Positions 49,644 through 58,984 of a DNA stretch of 64,000 nt are shown piece by piece. The position numbers and the translations under genes are program-made. Source of the stretch: CAYHVK01 sp964360255 (GTDB lineage Bacteria > Bdellovibrionota > Bdellovibrionia > Bdellovibrionales > UBA1609); contig CAYHVK010000003.1 of assembly GCA_964360255.1 (NCBI GenBank), positions 167,868 through 231,867 of the forward strand. The letters are read 5' to 3'. The first letter of the stretch is position 1; every line of letters starts with the position of its first letter. The notes beneath the pieces were generated by a model. That model did no database searches. It worked only from the letters and a program-made list of their open reading frames with translations, and was not told where the DNA came from.

Positions 49644-51272
49644 TTACTGTATATAAGTCGTCAGCTCAGCTTTTTCTTTTGGCATTGCAGACCATTCAAT
49701 ATCACTGCGAGAAAGATAAGTTTGAGCCAAGGCTTTCGCCTCTTGGGGCTTTTTAGCTCCCGCGTAGGCTTTAGCGAGTTGCATCGCTACCCACACTTCA
49801 TTTTTACCAAACGATTGTGGAATCAATTTCTGACCCACTTGAATAGCTTCGGGAAATTTTTCTAAACCAAGAAGCACTCTCAGTTGTCGGCGTTTCAGCT
49901 CTGGATTTTTAGGATCGAGCTTTAACATCGCTTGAACATATTTACCGGCTTCGGTGTATTTTTTTGCGGCGACTAGAAAAATCAAATAGCGAAGCGCAGG
50001 GCCTGATTTTTGAGCGGGAATTTTCAGCTTCTGGCCAATATCCGCTACGAGTATGTAGGATTCTAAAACTTTCGCTTCATCAAATTCAGCTGCTTCAAGT
50101 AAGTCGGCGCGACGGGCCGCGATCAGAAGGCTCTCGAAACCTGTGAATTCGCCAATAGCATCGCCTTTTGTGGCCGCTAATAACTTCTTTTGGTCTTTTA
50201 AAAGTTCATCAGCAAGATCGAGTCCATCTTTGGCAATTTTCTTTTTCTCATCTTTGTCAGTGATATTTTCAATCCAAAGTGTGCGCCAAGTGAGTGAGCG
50301 CGTGGACTGAGGTTCATCAACAATAGCTTTTTTAACCACTTCGACAAAATTTTTCGATTTGCCATCAGTGATTTTTTGTAAAGCGGCTTGAACTTGGGCA
50401 TCACGCAGCTCAATAGGTTCGGGTGAAGCCTGGATCAGGTAAGTGACGCTATCGGTATACTGAGCCGATGAATAAAGTCTTTGGCCCAGTAAGAGTGCCG
50501 CCGATTTTTCTCCTTTATCGACTTTTTCTTTTAGCTTGATAAGAGAATCGGGTTGTTTTTGTGCGTCTTGAATAAAACTTTTTACGGTCGTGAGAGGTTG
50601 GTAGTCTACGAGGCGGGTAATTTCATTCAGATCAGAATCTAAGATCAATAGAGTGGGAATAAATTTAATATTATATTTTTTAGCTAAAGCTAGATTTTCA
50701 AATTTATCAAAATCCATTCTAATTTTAACAAGATTTTTAGAGGCTTTTTTAAAGGCTGGGGCGTGAAACACTTCGTTCTCTAAGCGCACGCAGCCTGGAC
50801 ACCAGCGAGCGGCAAAATCAACCATGATCAGCGATCGGCTTTTTAAGGCTTTCGCGTGCGCGGCTTCCATATCATCTTGAATAAAGCCGTGAGAGTTGAT
50901 TTTAAACGGAGCCTTCTTTTCTAAAGCTTTTGTTTCAGTTGCAGTCGCTGCATTTTCGGTGGTGATAAGGTCAATGGTGCGAGGCTCGCAGAATGTGTTT
51001 TCATCATCGCAAATGTATAGATAGGCTTTGGCTGATTTTGGATTCTTCTGAGGCCAATTAAATGAAACTTCGCGAGCGGCGAATTTTTTTGGTGAAATAT
51101 TCACTCCATCAACAGTCACTATATTAGGGGCTTTTTCATTAAAATGAAAACCGGCTTCGACTTTAGCGACAAGTGAGCCGACTTTAATATCGGTGGTGAG
51201 TGCATTGCTACTCAGGAATTTTGGTGGGGCGGCAAAAATAAGACTGAGTGAGAAAAGTATAAATTTAATCAT
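49644..51272 (-). CDS. Periplasmic thioredoxin-domain protein with helical repeats
   Basis: 542 residues. The signal peptide ends at about residue 15 (LIFAAP). Residues 30-105 resemble the N-terminal beta domain of DsbD-type proteins and carry two Cys (YICDDENTFCEP). Residues 125-230 are a thioredoxin fold with active site WCPGC (Cys158, Cys161) and cis-Pro in FIPTLLIL. The rest is helical with TPR-like units (DPKNPELKRRQLRVLLGL). It probably reduces or transfers disulfides in the periplasm. The three-base gap to the convergent 49287 gene leaves no room for a terminator. Confidence 0.85.
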   Translation of the reverse strand: MIKFILFSLSLIFAAPPKFLSSNALTTDIKVGSLVAKVEAGFHFNEKAPNIVTVDGVNISPKKFAAREVSFNWPQKNPKSAKAYLYICDDENTFCEPRTIDLITTENAATATETKALEKKAPFKINSHGFIQDDMEAAHAKALKSRSLIMVDFAARWCPGCVRLENEVFHAPAFKKASKNLVKIRMDFDKFENLALAKKYNIKFIPTLLILDSDLNEITRLVDYQPLTTVKSFIQDAQKQPDSLIKLKEKVDKGEKSAALLLGQRLYSSAQYTDSVTYLIQASPEPIELRDAQVQAALQKITDGKSKNFVEVVKKAIVDEPQSTRSLTWRTLWIENITDKDEKKKIAKDGLDLADELLKDQKKLLAATKGDAIGEFTGFESLLIAARRADLLEAAEFDEAKVLESYILVADIGQKLKIPAQKSGPALRYLIFLVAAKKYTEAGKYVQAMLKLDPKNPELKRRQLRVLLGLEKFPEAIQVGQKLIPQSFGKNEVWVAMQLAKAYAGAKKPQEAKALAQTYLSRSDIEWSAMPKEKAELTTYIQ

Positions 51273-51499
51273 AAGCCCGAGAATTCCAGAGTTCTATGAG
51301 TCTGGCAAGGTACTCTTTAATTGATGCGTTTCAATTGTCAGAGCCGGTTAACTTTTGCTCACTGTCTAAGCTTAATCGTCTCATTTTGAGAACGTTTTAA
51401 AAGTATACAGTCAAATCACTTATATACCGGCTTAGAGAAGCCGATCAGGCACATACGTTGCAGTATAAGAGTTGTACAACAACGTTCGGGGGAACTGGT

Positions 51500-52345
51500 A
51501 TGAAAGCATTTAATATTAAAAAAGTCATGACGGTATTGGCGCTCGGCTTAGGCCTGACAATGGTTTACACCAACTGCGCTGATGTTGAATTCGCAGATGC
51601 ACCAGTTGAAAGTATTAAGTCTGTGCCGCCAGAAATTATTGATGATGCTCTTAAAACCTGCGCAGACGCTAAAGCCAAGGGACAGTTAAGCACATTGAGT
51701 CAGACTATTAATTTTGCAGATACTCGTAACGAATCGGGTCGCACAAAAGTTTGTAAATTTAAAGCTGGTCCTGTGACAGATGACACGCCAGATGCAGACG
51801 GTAACTTAACAGAGAAGAATGATTACCTTCGGGCCCGTTACGAGCAGAAATCTGCTGCACTCAATGTGCCGGCCAATGCGGTTGTATGTAGCGCTGAAAT
51901 CAAAGCGGCAAAACAACAGTTCTATTATGATGATATTTTCTATTTCACATTCAATGATATCGTGCTTGCTTCAAGTTTAAAGCGCTCAAACGCTTCTTTA
52001 GATTCGGCGACATATCAAGTTGATGGACAGTCAGTTGCATTTCATAAATACGATTGGTCTAAAATCACGGCCGCTAATACTGATTTTAAAAACGTCAATA
52101 GCGTAGCTGACGATTACTGCGTAGGCGGAACACAAGGAATGGGTCAGTGTACGTGGCCTCTTTCACAACAAAGCGGCTTTGTTGAGATGGCATGGTTGCC
52201 TGAGATTATGGTTCCGGTGAGCCTTTTCTCGACTTCTCCAGCGCAGAAATTTGGTTTCGTCGTGACAGGTGATAATGACCCGAACGACGATTGCTACCAC
52301 GAAGATTTTGATCTCAATGTAAAGATTGAATACTTTTTAATGTAA
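51500..52345 (+). CDS. Lipoprotein of unknown function
   Basis: The start was placed at ATG 51500, after GGGGGAACTGG; an upstream in-frame start at 51458 gives no signal peptide. The 281-residue product begins with a signal ending in lipobox VYTNC. The mature part has several Cys (KTCADA, KVCKFK, VCSAEI, DYCVGG, GQCTW, DDCYH) and is rich in beta-type segments. No family is recognised. Just upstream lie the palindrome GTTGTACAAC (51471-51480) and the hairpin CGGCTT-AGAG-AAGCCG, which may regulate it. Confidence 0.65.
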   Translation: MKAFNIKKVMTVLALGLGLTMVYTNCADVEFADAPVESIKSVPPEIIDDALKTCADAKAKGQLSTLSQTINFADTRNESGRTKVCKFKAGPVTDDTPDADGNLTEKNDYLRARYEQKSAALNVPANAVVCSAEIKAAKQQFYYDDIFYFTFNDIVLASSLKRSNASLDSATYQVDGQSVAFHKYDWSKITAANTDFKNVNSVADDYCVGGTQGMGQCTWPLSQQSGFVEMAWLPEIMVPVSLFSTSPAQKFGFVVTGDNDPNDDCYHEDFDLNVKIEYFLM

Positions 52346-52348
52346 TGG

Positions 52349-52621
52349 CTAAGCGTAGCGCTGAATTAAATGATAGCCGAATTGAGTTTGCACTGGCTGT
52401 GAAACTTGATTCACTTCAAGCCCAAAAGCCGCCTCTTCAAATGACGGAACCATACGACCTTTGCCGAAACTTCCTAAATCTCCGCCTCTGGCTTTAGAGG
52501 GGCATTTAGAAAATTTAGCGGCAAGTTCTTCAAAGGTAGAGCCTTGCTCCATCTTTTTAATGAGATCTTCTGCTTCGTGACGTTGTTCAACGAGAATGTG
52601 GCGGGCTGAAACTTTAGACAT
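52349..52621 (-). CDS. Parvulin-type peptidyl-prolyl isomerase
   Basis: 90 residues forming one minimal parvulin domain: ARHILVEQ, 'FEELAAKFSKCPSKARGGDL' and GSFGKGRMVPSFEEAAF, ending FGYHLIQRY. No signal peptide, so it is cytoplasmic, as in PpiC of enteric bacteria. It catalyses cis-trans isomerisation at prolines during folding. It starts 37 bp after uppP ends, on the same strand. Confidence 0.93.
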   Translation of the reverse strand: MSKVSARHILVEQRHEAEDLIKKMEQGSTFEELAAKFSKCPSKARGGDLGSFGKGRMVPSFEEAAFGLEVNQVSQPVQTQFGYHLIQRYA

Positions 52622-52657
52622 ATACGCTCCTAGAGAAACACGTTTGTACGTGGGTGA

Positions 52658-53455
52658 TTAAATATGTGTGAGAAGTATATATAAGCCAAAAATGATTCTG
52701 TAAACGCCAAAAGCAACAAAGCTTTTCGTGCGCACCCATTTCATAAACCAGGCGATAACGAAGAGGGCCACGATAAATGAAGTGATCATGCCCATGCCTA
52801 AAACATCCCATCGCTCTTGTAGTTGCTGAATCAGCACGGGCCCTTGAAAATAGGCTTGGATCAAATCGTATGTTGTCGCAGCCAGCATTGTGGGAATTGA
52901 AAGTAAGAATGAGAACTCAACAGCTTCTTTGCGGCTAAGGCCTAAAACCTGTCCGCCTACGATGGTGGCCATAGAGCGCGAAACGCCAGGGAAGATAGCG
53001 GCTAGCGCTTGAAATAGCCCTATAAACGCACTTTGCTTGTGATCGAGGCTTTCGATGGTCATAGCTTTTTGCGGGAGCTTATCGATGATAATCATGACGA
53101 TACCACCGATGATTAAGGCGAGAGAGATAATGTTGAGGCTTTCTAAATTGTGTGAGGCGAGTTTGCGTAAGAAAAGAACTGGGACAACAGTGGCGCTGAA
53201 AGCAATTGCGAGTTTTATCAGAAGAAGCTTCTGTTGGCCTTTCAAGACCGCCAAAATTCTAGCTTTAAAATAAAAGAGAACTGAAATAACAGCGCCGAGT
53301 TGAATGACGATAGCAAAAAGCTTCCAGAATTCGTCTTCAAGAGGAATACCTAAATAAGATTGAGCGATACGCAAATGAGCGGTAGAGCTCACCGGTAAAA
53401 ATTCGGTGAGACCTTCGATGATTCCAAGAATAAAAGCGAGGAGAAGTTCGTTCAC
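52658..53455 (-). CDS. uppP: Undecaprenyl-diphosphatase UppP
   Basis: 265 residues, polytopic inner-membrane protein with both BacA motifs: EGLTEFLPVSSTAH near the N-terminus and PGVSRSMATIVGGQVLGLSR in the middle. It dephosphorylates undecaprenyl pyrophosphate to recycle the lipid carrier for cell-wall and polysaccharide synthesis, and confers bacitracin tolerance in studied bacteria. Length is normal. It ends 37 bp before the parvulin gene and begins about 50 bp after the motor operon ends. Confidence 0.95.
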   Translation of the reverse strand: MNELLLAFILGIIEGLTEFLPVSSTAHLRIAQSYLGIPLEDEFWKLFAIVIQLGAVISVLFYFKARILAVLKGQQKLLLIKLAIAFSATVVPVLFLRKLASHNLESLNIISLALIIGGIVMIIIDKLPQKAMTIESLDHKQSAFIGLFQALAAIFPGVSRSMATIVGGQVLGLSRKEAVEFSFLLSIPTMLAATTYDLIQAYFQGPVLIQQLQERWDVLGMGMITSFIVALFVIAWFMKWVRTKSFVAFGVYRIIFGLYILLTHI

Positions 53456-53509
53456 CTCTAAAGCGTAATTACGCCTTAGAGGTTGGTCAAGTTACCGATT
53501 AGTGAACTA

Positions 53510-54715
53510 TTAATGAACGATGCCCGTCGAGCGACCTTTAGCGATCGCTTCTGACGAAACGCGGTCAAATTGAACGCTAAACTTAGCGCCCGGCTTCGGT
53601 TGTACACTTAAGTTGTTGCTGATTTCGATCATATTCGTAGCTGGGTTGAACTTCCAGTCTTTAACGGGCACGAGTTCTTTGTCGCCGTAGAAAACTTTAA
53701 AATTCTTATTCATTTCAGGTACAGCATTACCAAGGCTAATAGAGCTCTTCATGAGTTTCTCACGAATATCTGAGCCCATTTTACTAAGACCTTTTGCGAA
53801 GCTCTGACTGTTACAAACCGGAAACACTTGGCCGCCCACAGTTTTAACTGCTTTTACGATACGTAATGGACGAGAAGCATAAGATTCGAGTTTGCATCCA
53901 TCAATCGCTAGAACGCCGTACATTGAAAGGCGATCTGAACCATTGATTTTCTGTGCCGAATTACTAAGCGCGATTTGCGCCGTTGGTACGAACTCATCTA
54001 CTGAAATAGATGAAGCATCATTTTCATCAGATACGAAAATCACATAAACCTGTGAGTTGCCGCGAATAAAACCACGGTTCGGACCGTTATTCATTGCTGG
54101 GCTTAATGCAGCAAGAACTGGCATAAACATCTCTTCAAACTCAGGGCCGCCAGAACCAAGTGGCATAGCGCCTACATCTAAAGTCGCTTTTAAAACTTCA
54201 GCTGCACCTTCACCACGAGTCACAAAACCCGGAGCTGAAGAAGTGGCTTTAGCTACTAATTCTTTAACTGGTGTTTTGCCATCAGCTTGAAGTACGGGCT
54301 TACCGTCTTTATCAAGTTTATCGACTTCAACATAACTCTTAAGCGGTTGAAGTTGACCAGCTGGGTAACAGTCTTTGATAGCGCCATTATAAAGGCGACC
54401 GCAACGACCCGAGTCGAATACAGTAATCACGCCAACACGGTAATCAATAGAGCTGTTCTCACCGAAAGCTTTAACGAAAGAAGCAATACCTTTGCGAAGG
54501 TACTCTTGCTCGTCTTTCATAGATTCAGAGTTATCAACTACGAAGAGAATATCAACCGCAGGGTTGAACTCAACATTCAGCATTCCGCCAGTAGCTTTGC
54601 CCTGTTGAACAGGTTTTACTGGTTCCATTGCGTCGTTTGTTTTGCTTTTTGCGCAGCCTGAGAACAGACCTGCACAAGCGATAAGTACAACTAGAGTTAA
54701 TAGATTCTTTTTCAT
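53510..54715 (-). CDS. VWA-domain lipoprotein, CglB-like adhesin of the motor operon
   Basis: 401 residues. The signal peptide ends in lipobox FSGC (Cys21). A von Willebrand A domain follows with the MIDAS start DNSES (Asp61, Ser63, Ser65), then 'FVSDENDASSISVDEF' as the later metal-site strand. Several Cys (RCGRLY, DCYPAG, GCKLES, VCNSQ) suggest disulfides. In Myxococcus the outer-membrane lipoprotein CglB with a VWA domain is the surface adhesin of gliding. It is the last gene of the operon and overlaps the TPR gene. Confidence 0.8.
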   Translation of the reverse strand: MKKNLLTLVVLIACAGLFSGCAKSKTNDAMEPVKPVQQGKATGGMLNVEFNPAVDILFVVDNSESMKDEQEYLRKGIASFVKAFGENSSIDYRVGVITVFDSGRCGRLYNGAIKDCYPAGQLQPLKSYVEVDKLDKDGKPVLQADGKTPVKELVAKATSSAPGFVTRGEGAAEVLKATLDVGAMPLGSGGPEFEEMFMPVLAALSPAMNNGPNRGFIRGNSQVYVIFVSDENDASSISVDEFVPTAQIALSNSAQKINGSDRLSMYGVLAIDGCKLESYASRPLRIVKAVKTVGGQVFPVCNSQSFAKGLSKMGSDIREKLMKSSISLGNAVPEMNKNFKVFYGDKELVPVKDWKFNPATNMIEISNNLSVQPKPGAKFSVQFDRVSSEAIAKGRSTGIVH

Positions 54716-55683
54716 AGCTTTACGCCATCCTTTGCTGTCGGGCAGGACTCAGAAGTCACTTGATATTGGTCCACTTCATCGAGCCAAACTTCACCGTTAT
54801 AAGGGAAGATTAACTGTCCAGACTCAGATTTAAATTTGCCGATTTTTTTACGGCCGTCGTCGCTGCCTTTTTCTGCAATGTGAAGCTGTTGCATCAATTG
54901 CGCTTCAACTAAGTGAAGCTTGCGAGTGACTTTCGAAATCTCTTCTAAGTCTTGGTTCGCCATTTGAGCGACGCGACGGTAAAGAGCTTCACCTGGATTT
55001 TTAAGTAAAGCTTGTGCTTTAAAATCTAAGTGAAAGTTATTCGGCAATTCAGGAGCTAACTTAATATAAGAAACAGTCTTAAGACCTTTCTCGTTGAGTA
55101 AACGAGCGGCTTCAGAAATCTTACCGTTAGCTTCACCATTAGCCACTGACATTAAGAAAGTCGCTTTTGGTTTAATATTAGTTTTAAACTTCTCAAGTGT
55201 TTCGATCACTTTGCTGTATTGGCAAAGACGATAGTACGTTAGAGCCTGAATAAAATAAGGCTCAGGACCTAATGACTTCACGAACACCGGAGACATAAGA
55301 GTTGTTAAGTCAGCAATGGCTTTATTGTAGTCGCCAGCCTTCGCTTTTGCGTGAGCGCGCTCTTCAACGGCTTGGGCCCAACGATCTGATGATTTATCGA
55401 TTGATGCATAAGTTGCTTGAGCCGCTTCAAGCTGACCGGCTTGATATTGAGCGCGAGCCAAAGTCATGATGGCAAGATCAGGATTCAAGCCGGCTTTCTT
55501 AAACTCTTCTACAGAGATTAAAGAGATGGCTTTTTTAGCTTGGTCTTTTGAAAGGGCTTGAATGGCAAGACTCAGCTTTTGATTCAAAGCACTCGCCTTA
55601 CTTGCTGACGCTGCAGGTTTGGCCAAACCTGTGCTCGCCGCTAAAAGCACTGCTAATGTTAAAGTGAGTCCTTTATTCATCAT
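54712..55683 (-). CDS. TPR periplasmic protein of the motor (AglT/GltE-like)
   Basis: 323 residues with a signal peptide (ending STGLAKP) and TPR-type helical pairs (ALSKDQAKKAISLISVEEF, then QYQAGQLEAAQATYASI and KAGDYNKAIADLTTLM). The C-terminal motif LIFPYNGEVWLDEVDQY resembles a sequence found in Agl/Glt TPR proteins. It probably forms part of the periplasmic track. It overlaps both neighbours by a few bases. The exact Glt name is not certain. Confidence 0.75.
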   Translation of the reverse strand: MMNKGLTLTLAVLLAASTGLAKPAASASKASALNQKLSLAIQALSKDQAKKAISLISVEEFKKAGLNPDLAIMTLARAQYQAGQLEAAQATYASIDKSSDRWAQAVEERAHAKAKAGDYNKAIADLTTLMSPVFVKSLGPEPYFIQALTYYRLCQYSKVIETLEKFKTNIKPKATFLMSVANGEANGKISEAARLLNEKGLKTVSYIKLAPELPNNFHLDFKAQALLKNPGEALYRRVAQMANQDLEEISKVTRKLHLVEAQLMQQLHIAEKGSDDGRKKIGKFKSESGQLIFPYNGEVWLDEVDQYQVTSESCPTAKDGVKL

Positions 55684-56381
55684 AACAAGAATCCAATTCC
55701 TAGAGAAACAGAAGTTGCACCTTGGTCGCCAGTTCCGTACATAGTTTTATCTTGATAATCTTGGTAACGAGCTTCTAGACGAGTCGAGAAATGCTGCGAC
55801 CACCAGATACCTGCGCCACCACCAGCTGTCCAAGTTGGTGAAGAGCCGTTTTGAGTTTTCATTTGTCCGTATCCACCTAAAACATAAAGGTCGAATTGGG
55901 CAATACCAGCATTGAAGAAATTGAGTTTGCCGTACATGGGGTAAAGTGTAACTACACCCATCGTTGAAGACTCAGGGAAATCAACTGCAGGAGTTAAAAC
56001 ATCAGAGTTTGCTTTTGCGGCGTCATAAACGCGCTTACCTTCAGCATTCAGTTCACTATTGAACTCTGAGTGTCTCACGCCCAATGAAATCATTGGAGTG
56101 ATGTGGAAGTCGGCCATAAAGCCCATTGCTGAAGAGTCAACGTAAGCATTACCACCGGCCATAGTGCCGTAGCTCACTCCGAATTCAAAGCGGAGGTCGC
56201 GGTCAACAGAGCGGTTTTGTACAACGCGGATTCTGTTGTTAGCGTCGATAGCTTTAGCGCGTTCAGCGATAGCTTTGTTTGAACCTAAAGAATCAAGGTC
56301 GTTAAACATTGATTTTTTAGGCGCTGCAAAAGCGGATACGGCTAAAAGCATGATCGTTAGGGTTGAGATCAAGTGCTTCAT
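55680..56381 (-). CDS. Outer-membrane beta-barrel of the motor (OMP_myx_plus-like)
   Basis: 233 residues. Signal peptide (ending SAFAAP) and a barrel whose C-terminal half carries the OMP_myx_plus pattern: LYPMYGKLNFF, AQFDLYVLGGYGQ and ARYQDYQDK. Myxobacterial members (GltA, GltB, GltH) form the outer-membrane part of the gliding apparatus. Gene order next to TPR and VWA proteins supports this. It overlaps the TPR gene start by four bases. Confidence 0.8.
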   Translation of the reverse strand: MKHLISTLTIMLLAVSAFAAPKKSMFNDLDSLGSNKAIAERAKAIDANNRIRVVQNRSVDRDLRFEFGVSYGTMAGGNAYVDSSAMGFMADFHITPMISLGVRHSEFNSELNAEGKRVYDAAKANSDVLTPAVDFPESSTMGVVTLYPMYGKLNFFNAGIAQFDLYVLGGYGQMKTQNGSSPTWTAGGGAGIWWSQHFSTRLEARYQDYQDKTMYGTGDQGATSVSLGIGFLL

Positions 56382-57421
56382 TTTTTGTCTCCTGTTGGCT
56401 TAACAGTAGAAGCAGGTGCTGGAGCGGCCTTCGCAGTAGGTGCTGGTTGAGCAGCAGGAACTGGTTTCGCCGCGACAGGTGGTGCCGCTTCAAAAGGTTT
56501 TCTATCAATTCTTAAAATATAATCATGAACTAAAGACTTTTCTTTTGTGTGCGAGTTGCTCACTTGGAAAGTCGAGTGAAAATCGATAAACATTCTCGTT
56601 TTACCAGATTTTTTCAACTGATCTGATTGCTTATCAACTGCCGCTTTAAGAGCTTCGCCGCTCACTTTAATTTTATATTGATATGAATTCGCCGCTACAG
56701 GTAGAGTCGCACTCTTATCAAGACCGAAATCTTTAAGATTGTTAAGTACGTTCTCAGTTGACTGACGAGTTTGATCGAAACCGATAGCTAAAGTAAGGTC
56801 TTCAACCTTAGTTACTTCTTGAGCTTCAACATTGATTACGATTTCAACATCACCAATAGCTTCATATTTCAAAGTTTTTGGAGCATTCACAGACTTGATA
56901 GCTGGAATACCTTTGATTTTTTGAACTTCGATCTCGATAGGTGATGTGCAAGATACAGCTGAATTGAGCTGTGCTTGTGGAACTACAGAAGACTTGATGA
57001 TTTTTGAACTTTCACCGAAAGCAACTGTTCCCCGTGAAGCTTTCATTACAAGTTTATATTCTTGCTCGAAAAGCGTTTCATCAACGTTAGCTGTTTCTTT
57101 TTTGTCTTCTTGAATTTTAGTTTGTTTTACTTTTTGAAGAGAAGCACCGCTCACTGGTTCAGCGATAACGAAGCTACTGACGCGACCTGCATTAGGTCCA
57201 CGAACAGTTAATTTTGCAGAGGCTGTTTGACCTTCAACTACGATGACTTTCTCAGCTGAAACTTTAGAGCCACAAATCGCATGGCTTTGCTGACGGATAT
57301 CCTTCTTGTTCACCGGAACACGGTTGTTAAGATCCTCATACCCTTTCATAGGGTCACCACTCTTGTCACCGCAAGCTGTGAGCGCTAATGATAATGTTGT
57401 CAGGGCGATAATTGCTCTCAT
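56378..57421 (-). CDS. Lipoprotein of the motor operon with Ala/Pro tail
   Basis: 347 residues. Lipobox LTAC (Cys17). The mature protein is mostly beta-type with no recognised family, and the last 50 residues are Ala/Pro/Lys-rich (KPVPAAQPAPTAKAAPAPAS), as expected of a flexible periplasmic or cell-wall-spanning arm. Between the AgmX-like protein and the barrel gene, it may be a structural link of the envelope complex. Confidence 0.65.
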   Translation of the reverse strand: MRAIIALTTLSLALTACGDKSGDPMKGYEDLNNRVPVNKKDIRQQSHAICGSKVSAEKVIVVEGQTASAKLTVRGPNAGRVSSFVIAEPVSGASLQKVKQTKIQEDKKETANVDETLFEQEYKLVMKASRGTVAFGESSKIIKSSVVPQAQLNSAVSCTSPIEIEVQKIKGIPAIKSVNAPKTLKYEAIGDVEIVINVEAQEVTKVEDLTLAIGFDQTRQSTENVLNNLKDFGLDKSATLPVAANSYQYKIKVSGEALKAAVDKQSDQLKKSGKTRMFIDFHSTFQVSNSHTKEKSLVHDYILRIDRKPFEAAPPVAAKPVPAAQPAPTAKAAPAPASTVKPTGDKK

Positions 57422-57442
57422 ATTTTCCTCTTAACGTTGCTG

Positions 57443-58645
57443 TTATCTTTTAAATGCGAATGGGTAAACCACATTCACAGCAACATTTCCTTTCGGACGT
57501 GGAAACTTCCACGCTCTTAATTTACTTAAAATGCACGATTCAATTTTCGAAGAATTAACACTTGATTGAGCAATGTTCGCTACGCTCACGCTACCAGACG
57601 GTGACACGATGAACTTAACTGCAACGCGACCTTTAAGGTTCGGTTGAGATTGAATTGCTTTTTCGTAACAGTAGATCATTTGACCTTGGTTACGCTCAAC
57701 AACAGCTTGAACTTGATCCGGGTCTAATCCACCTTCAACAGTCGCTTCATCAGAGAGTGGCAAGTAGTAACCACCAGAGCGGCCGGCCATGCCTACGTGT
57801 CCGTAGCCAGCTTGACCAGAACCTTTACCTTTAGTTCCGTATCCCCCGTAACCTTGCATAGTTTCGCCACCACCGATACCAGCTTGGATCATACCTTTGC
57901 CGAGCATACCGCGGTTGTTACCACCCGCTGCGCGTGTTCCGTCAAAACCGAAACCCTGGCTGCGTGACTTGCTTTGTGACAAGCCACCGAGACCAGAAGA
58001 GTTTTTGTTCATACCACCAAGAGCACTTAAAGCACCCATGCGGCTGAGCTGATCGCCACTGCGCATGTTTGTGCCTTTAGATTTACCAAAGCGATTTTTA
58101 GCAATTTTAGTTTCGTTTGATTTCTTAGGCTTAACAAATTCAGGATTTTTCTTCTGAGTTTTCTTCTTCTCAGTCATCTGAACAACTTGAGTTTTCTTCT
58201 CGATCGGCTCAACTTGTTTGAACACAGTCACGACTTCAACTTCTTCTTTTGTGAAGTAATTGAAGATCGCGCTGATGCCAATACATAAAGCTAAAGCGGC
58301 CACTTGAATGCTGGCTGTCCATTTTAAGAAATAAGTAAAGTCTTTTGGATCTTTATCTTCGCGAACTTGAACGTCGCCGAGAGTTTGGTTGATTTCTGCT
58401 ACGTGCTCAACACGGCCCATTGGACCTTTATAGATAGTTTCACCTGGAGCACTGTTCTTAGCTACGTCAGCTAAATTTTGGAATGAAATTTCTTTTTCTT
58501 CGAGTTCTTTAAGACCTGCAGCAGAAACAAATTCAATACGACGTGTGTCGTGACGGTAGATCAACTCAAGTGCTTCACCGCGAAACGGTACAACACGTGT
58601 TGTGAGTCCTTCTGAATTTTTAAATACGATGTAAGTCTTTTTCAT
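57443..58645 (-). CDS. AgmX/PglI C-terminal-domain inner-membrane protein (GltG/GltJ-like)
   Basis: The start was moved to the ATG at 58645 because GGTGA lies five bases before it; the frame also has an upstream GTG at 58654. The N-terminal 110 residues are cytoplasmic and strand-rich. One membrane helix follows (SIQVAALALCIGISAIFNY), then a Lys/Gln-rich periplasmic linker, a Gly-rich segment (GYGGYGTKGKGSGQAGYGHV), and a C-terminal TonB-like domain (QVQAVVERNQGQMIYCYEK, KGRVAVKFIVSPSGSVSV, ILSKLRAWKFPRP). This is the module arrangement of GltG/GltJ-type proteins, which pass motor force from ExbB/ExbD to outer-membrane partners. Confidence 0.85.
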   Translation of the reverse strand: MKKTYIVFKNSEGLTTRVVPFRGEALELIYRHDTRRIEFVSAAGLKELEEKEISFQNLADVAKNSAPGETIYKGPMGRVEHVAEINQTLGDVQVREDKDPKDFTYFLKWTASIQVAALALCIGISAIFNYFTKEEVEVVTVFKQVEPIEKKTQVVQMTEKKKTQKKNPEFVKPKKSNETKIAKNRFGKSKGTNMRSGDQLSRMGALSALGGMNKNSSGLGGLSQSKSRSQGFGFDGTRAAGGNNRGMLGKGMIQAGIGGGETMQGYGGYGTKGKGSGQAGYGHVGMAGRSGGYYLPLSDEATVEGGLDPDQVQAVVERNQGQMIYCYEKAIQSQPNLKGRVAVKFIVSPSGSVSVANIAQSSVNSSKIESCILSKLRAWKFPRPKGNVAVNVVYPFAFKR

Positions 58646-58663
58646 TTCATTCACCTTTTACTT

Positions 58664-58981
58664 CTATCGACCTGAGAGAGAATTTTGCGCACGATCTTTA
58701 TAGTTCTTTCTAAAATCAACTAAGCTTGGAACATCTTTTTCTGCTTCAACAACAACTTGAAGGCCAAGTGGAGTTTGGCGTTTACCTTTTACTGACAAAT
58801 CATCAAAGCGCATATCAGTGCTCAGGTTCTGCTTGATCACGCCCGGCTTCATTACTACTTGGCCGCGTTTTGACGACTTTTTAGTCGTTTTTTGAGCGGC
58901 CTGAGCGCTTGCTAGAGACAATGCGCAACCGAGAAAAATCAACATAGCAAATGCTTTAAAAGTGACGTTTCTTGTTACCAT
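58664..58981 (-). CDS. Small exported protein of the motor operon
   Basis: 105 residues. Signal peptide ends SAQAAQ. The mature part is basic with Lys/Ser-rich start (KTTKKSSKRGQVVMKPGVIK), then a possible strand pair (TPLGLQVVVEAEKDVP). It has no family match by eye. It lies three bases after the large TPR gene and before the AgmX-like gene, so it is probably a small part of the same envelope complex. Confidence 0.6.
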   Translation of the reverse strand: MVTRNVTFKAFAMLIFLGCALSLASAQAAQKTTKKSSKRGQVVMKPGVIKQNLSTDMRFDDLSVKGKRQTPLGLQVVVEAEKDVPSLVDFRKNYKDRAQNSLSGR

Positions 58982-58984
58982 AAA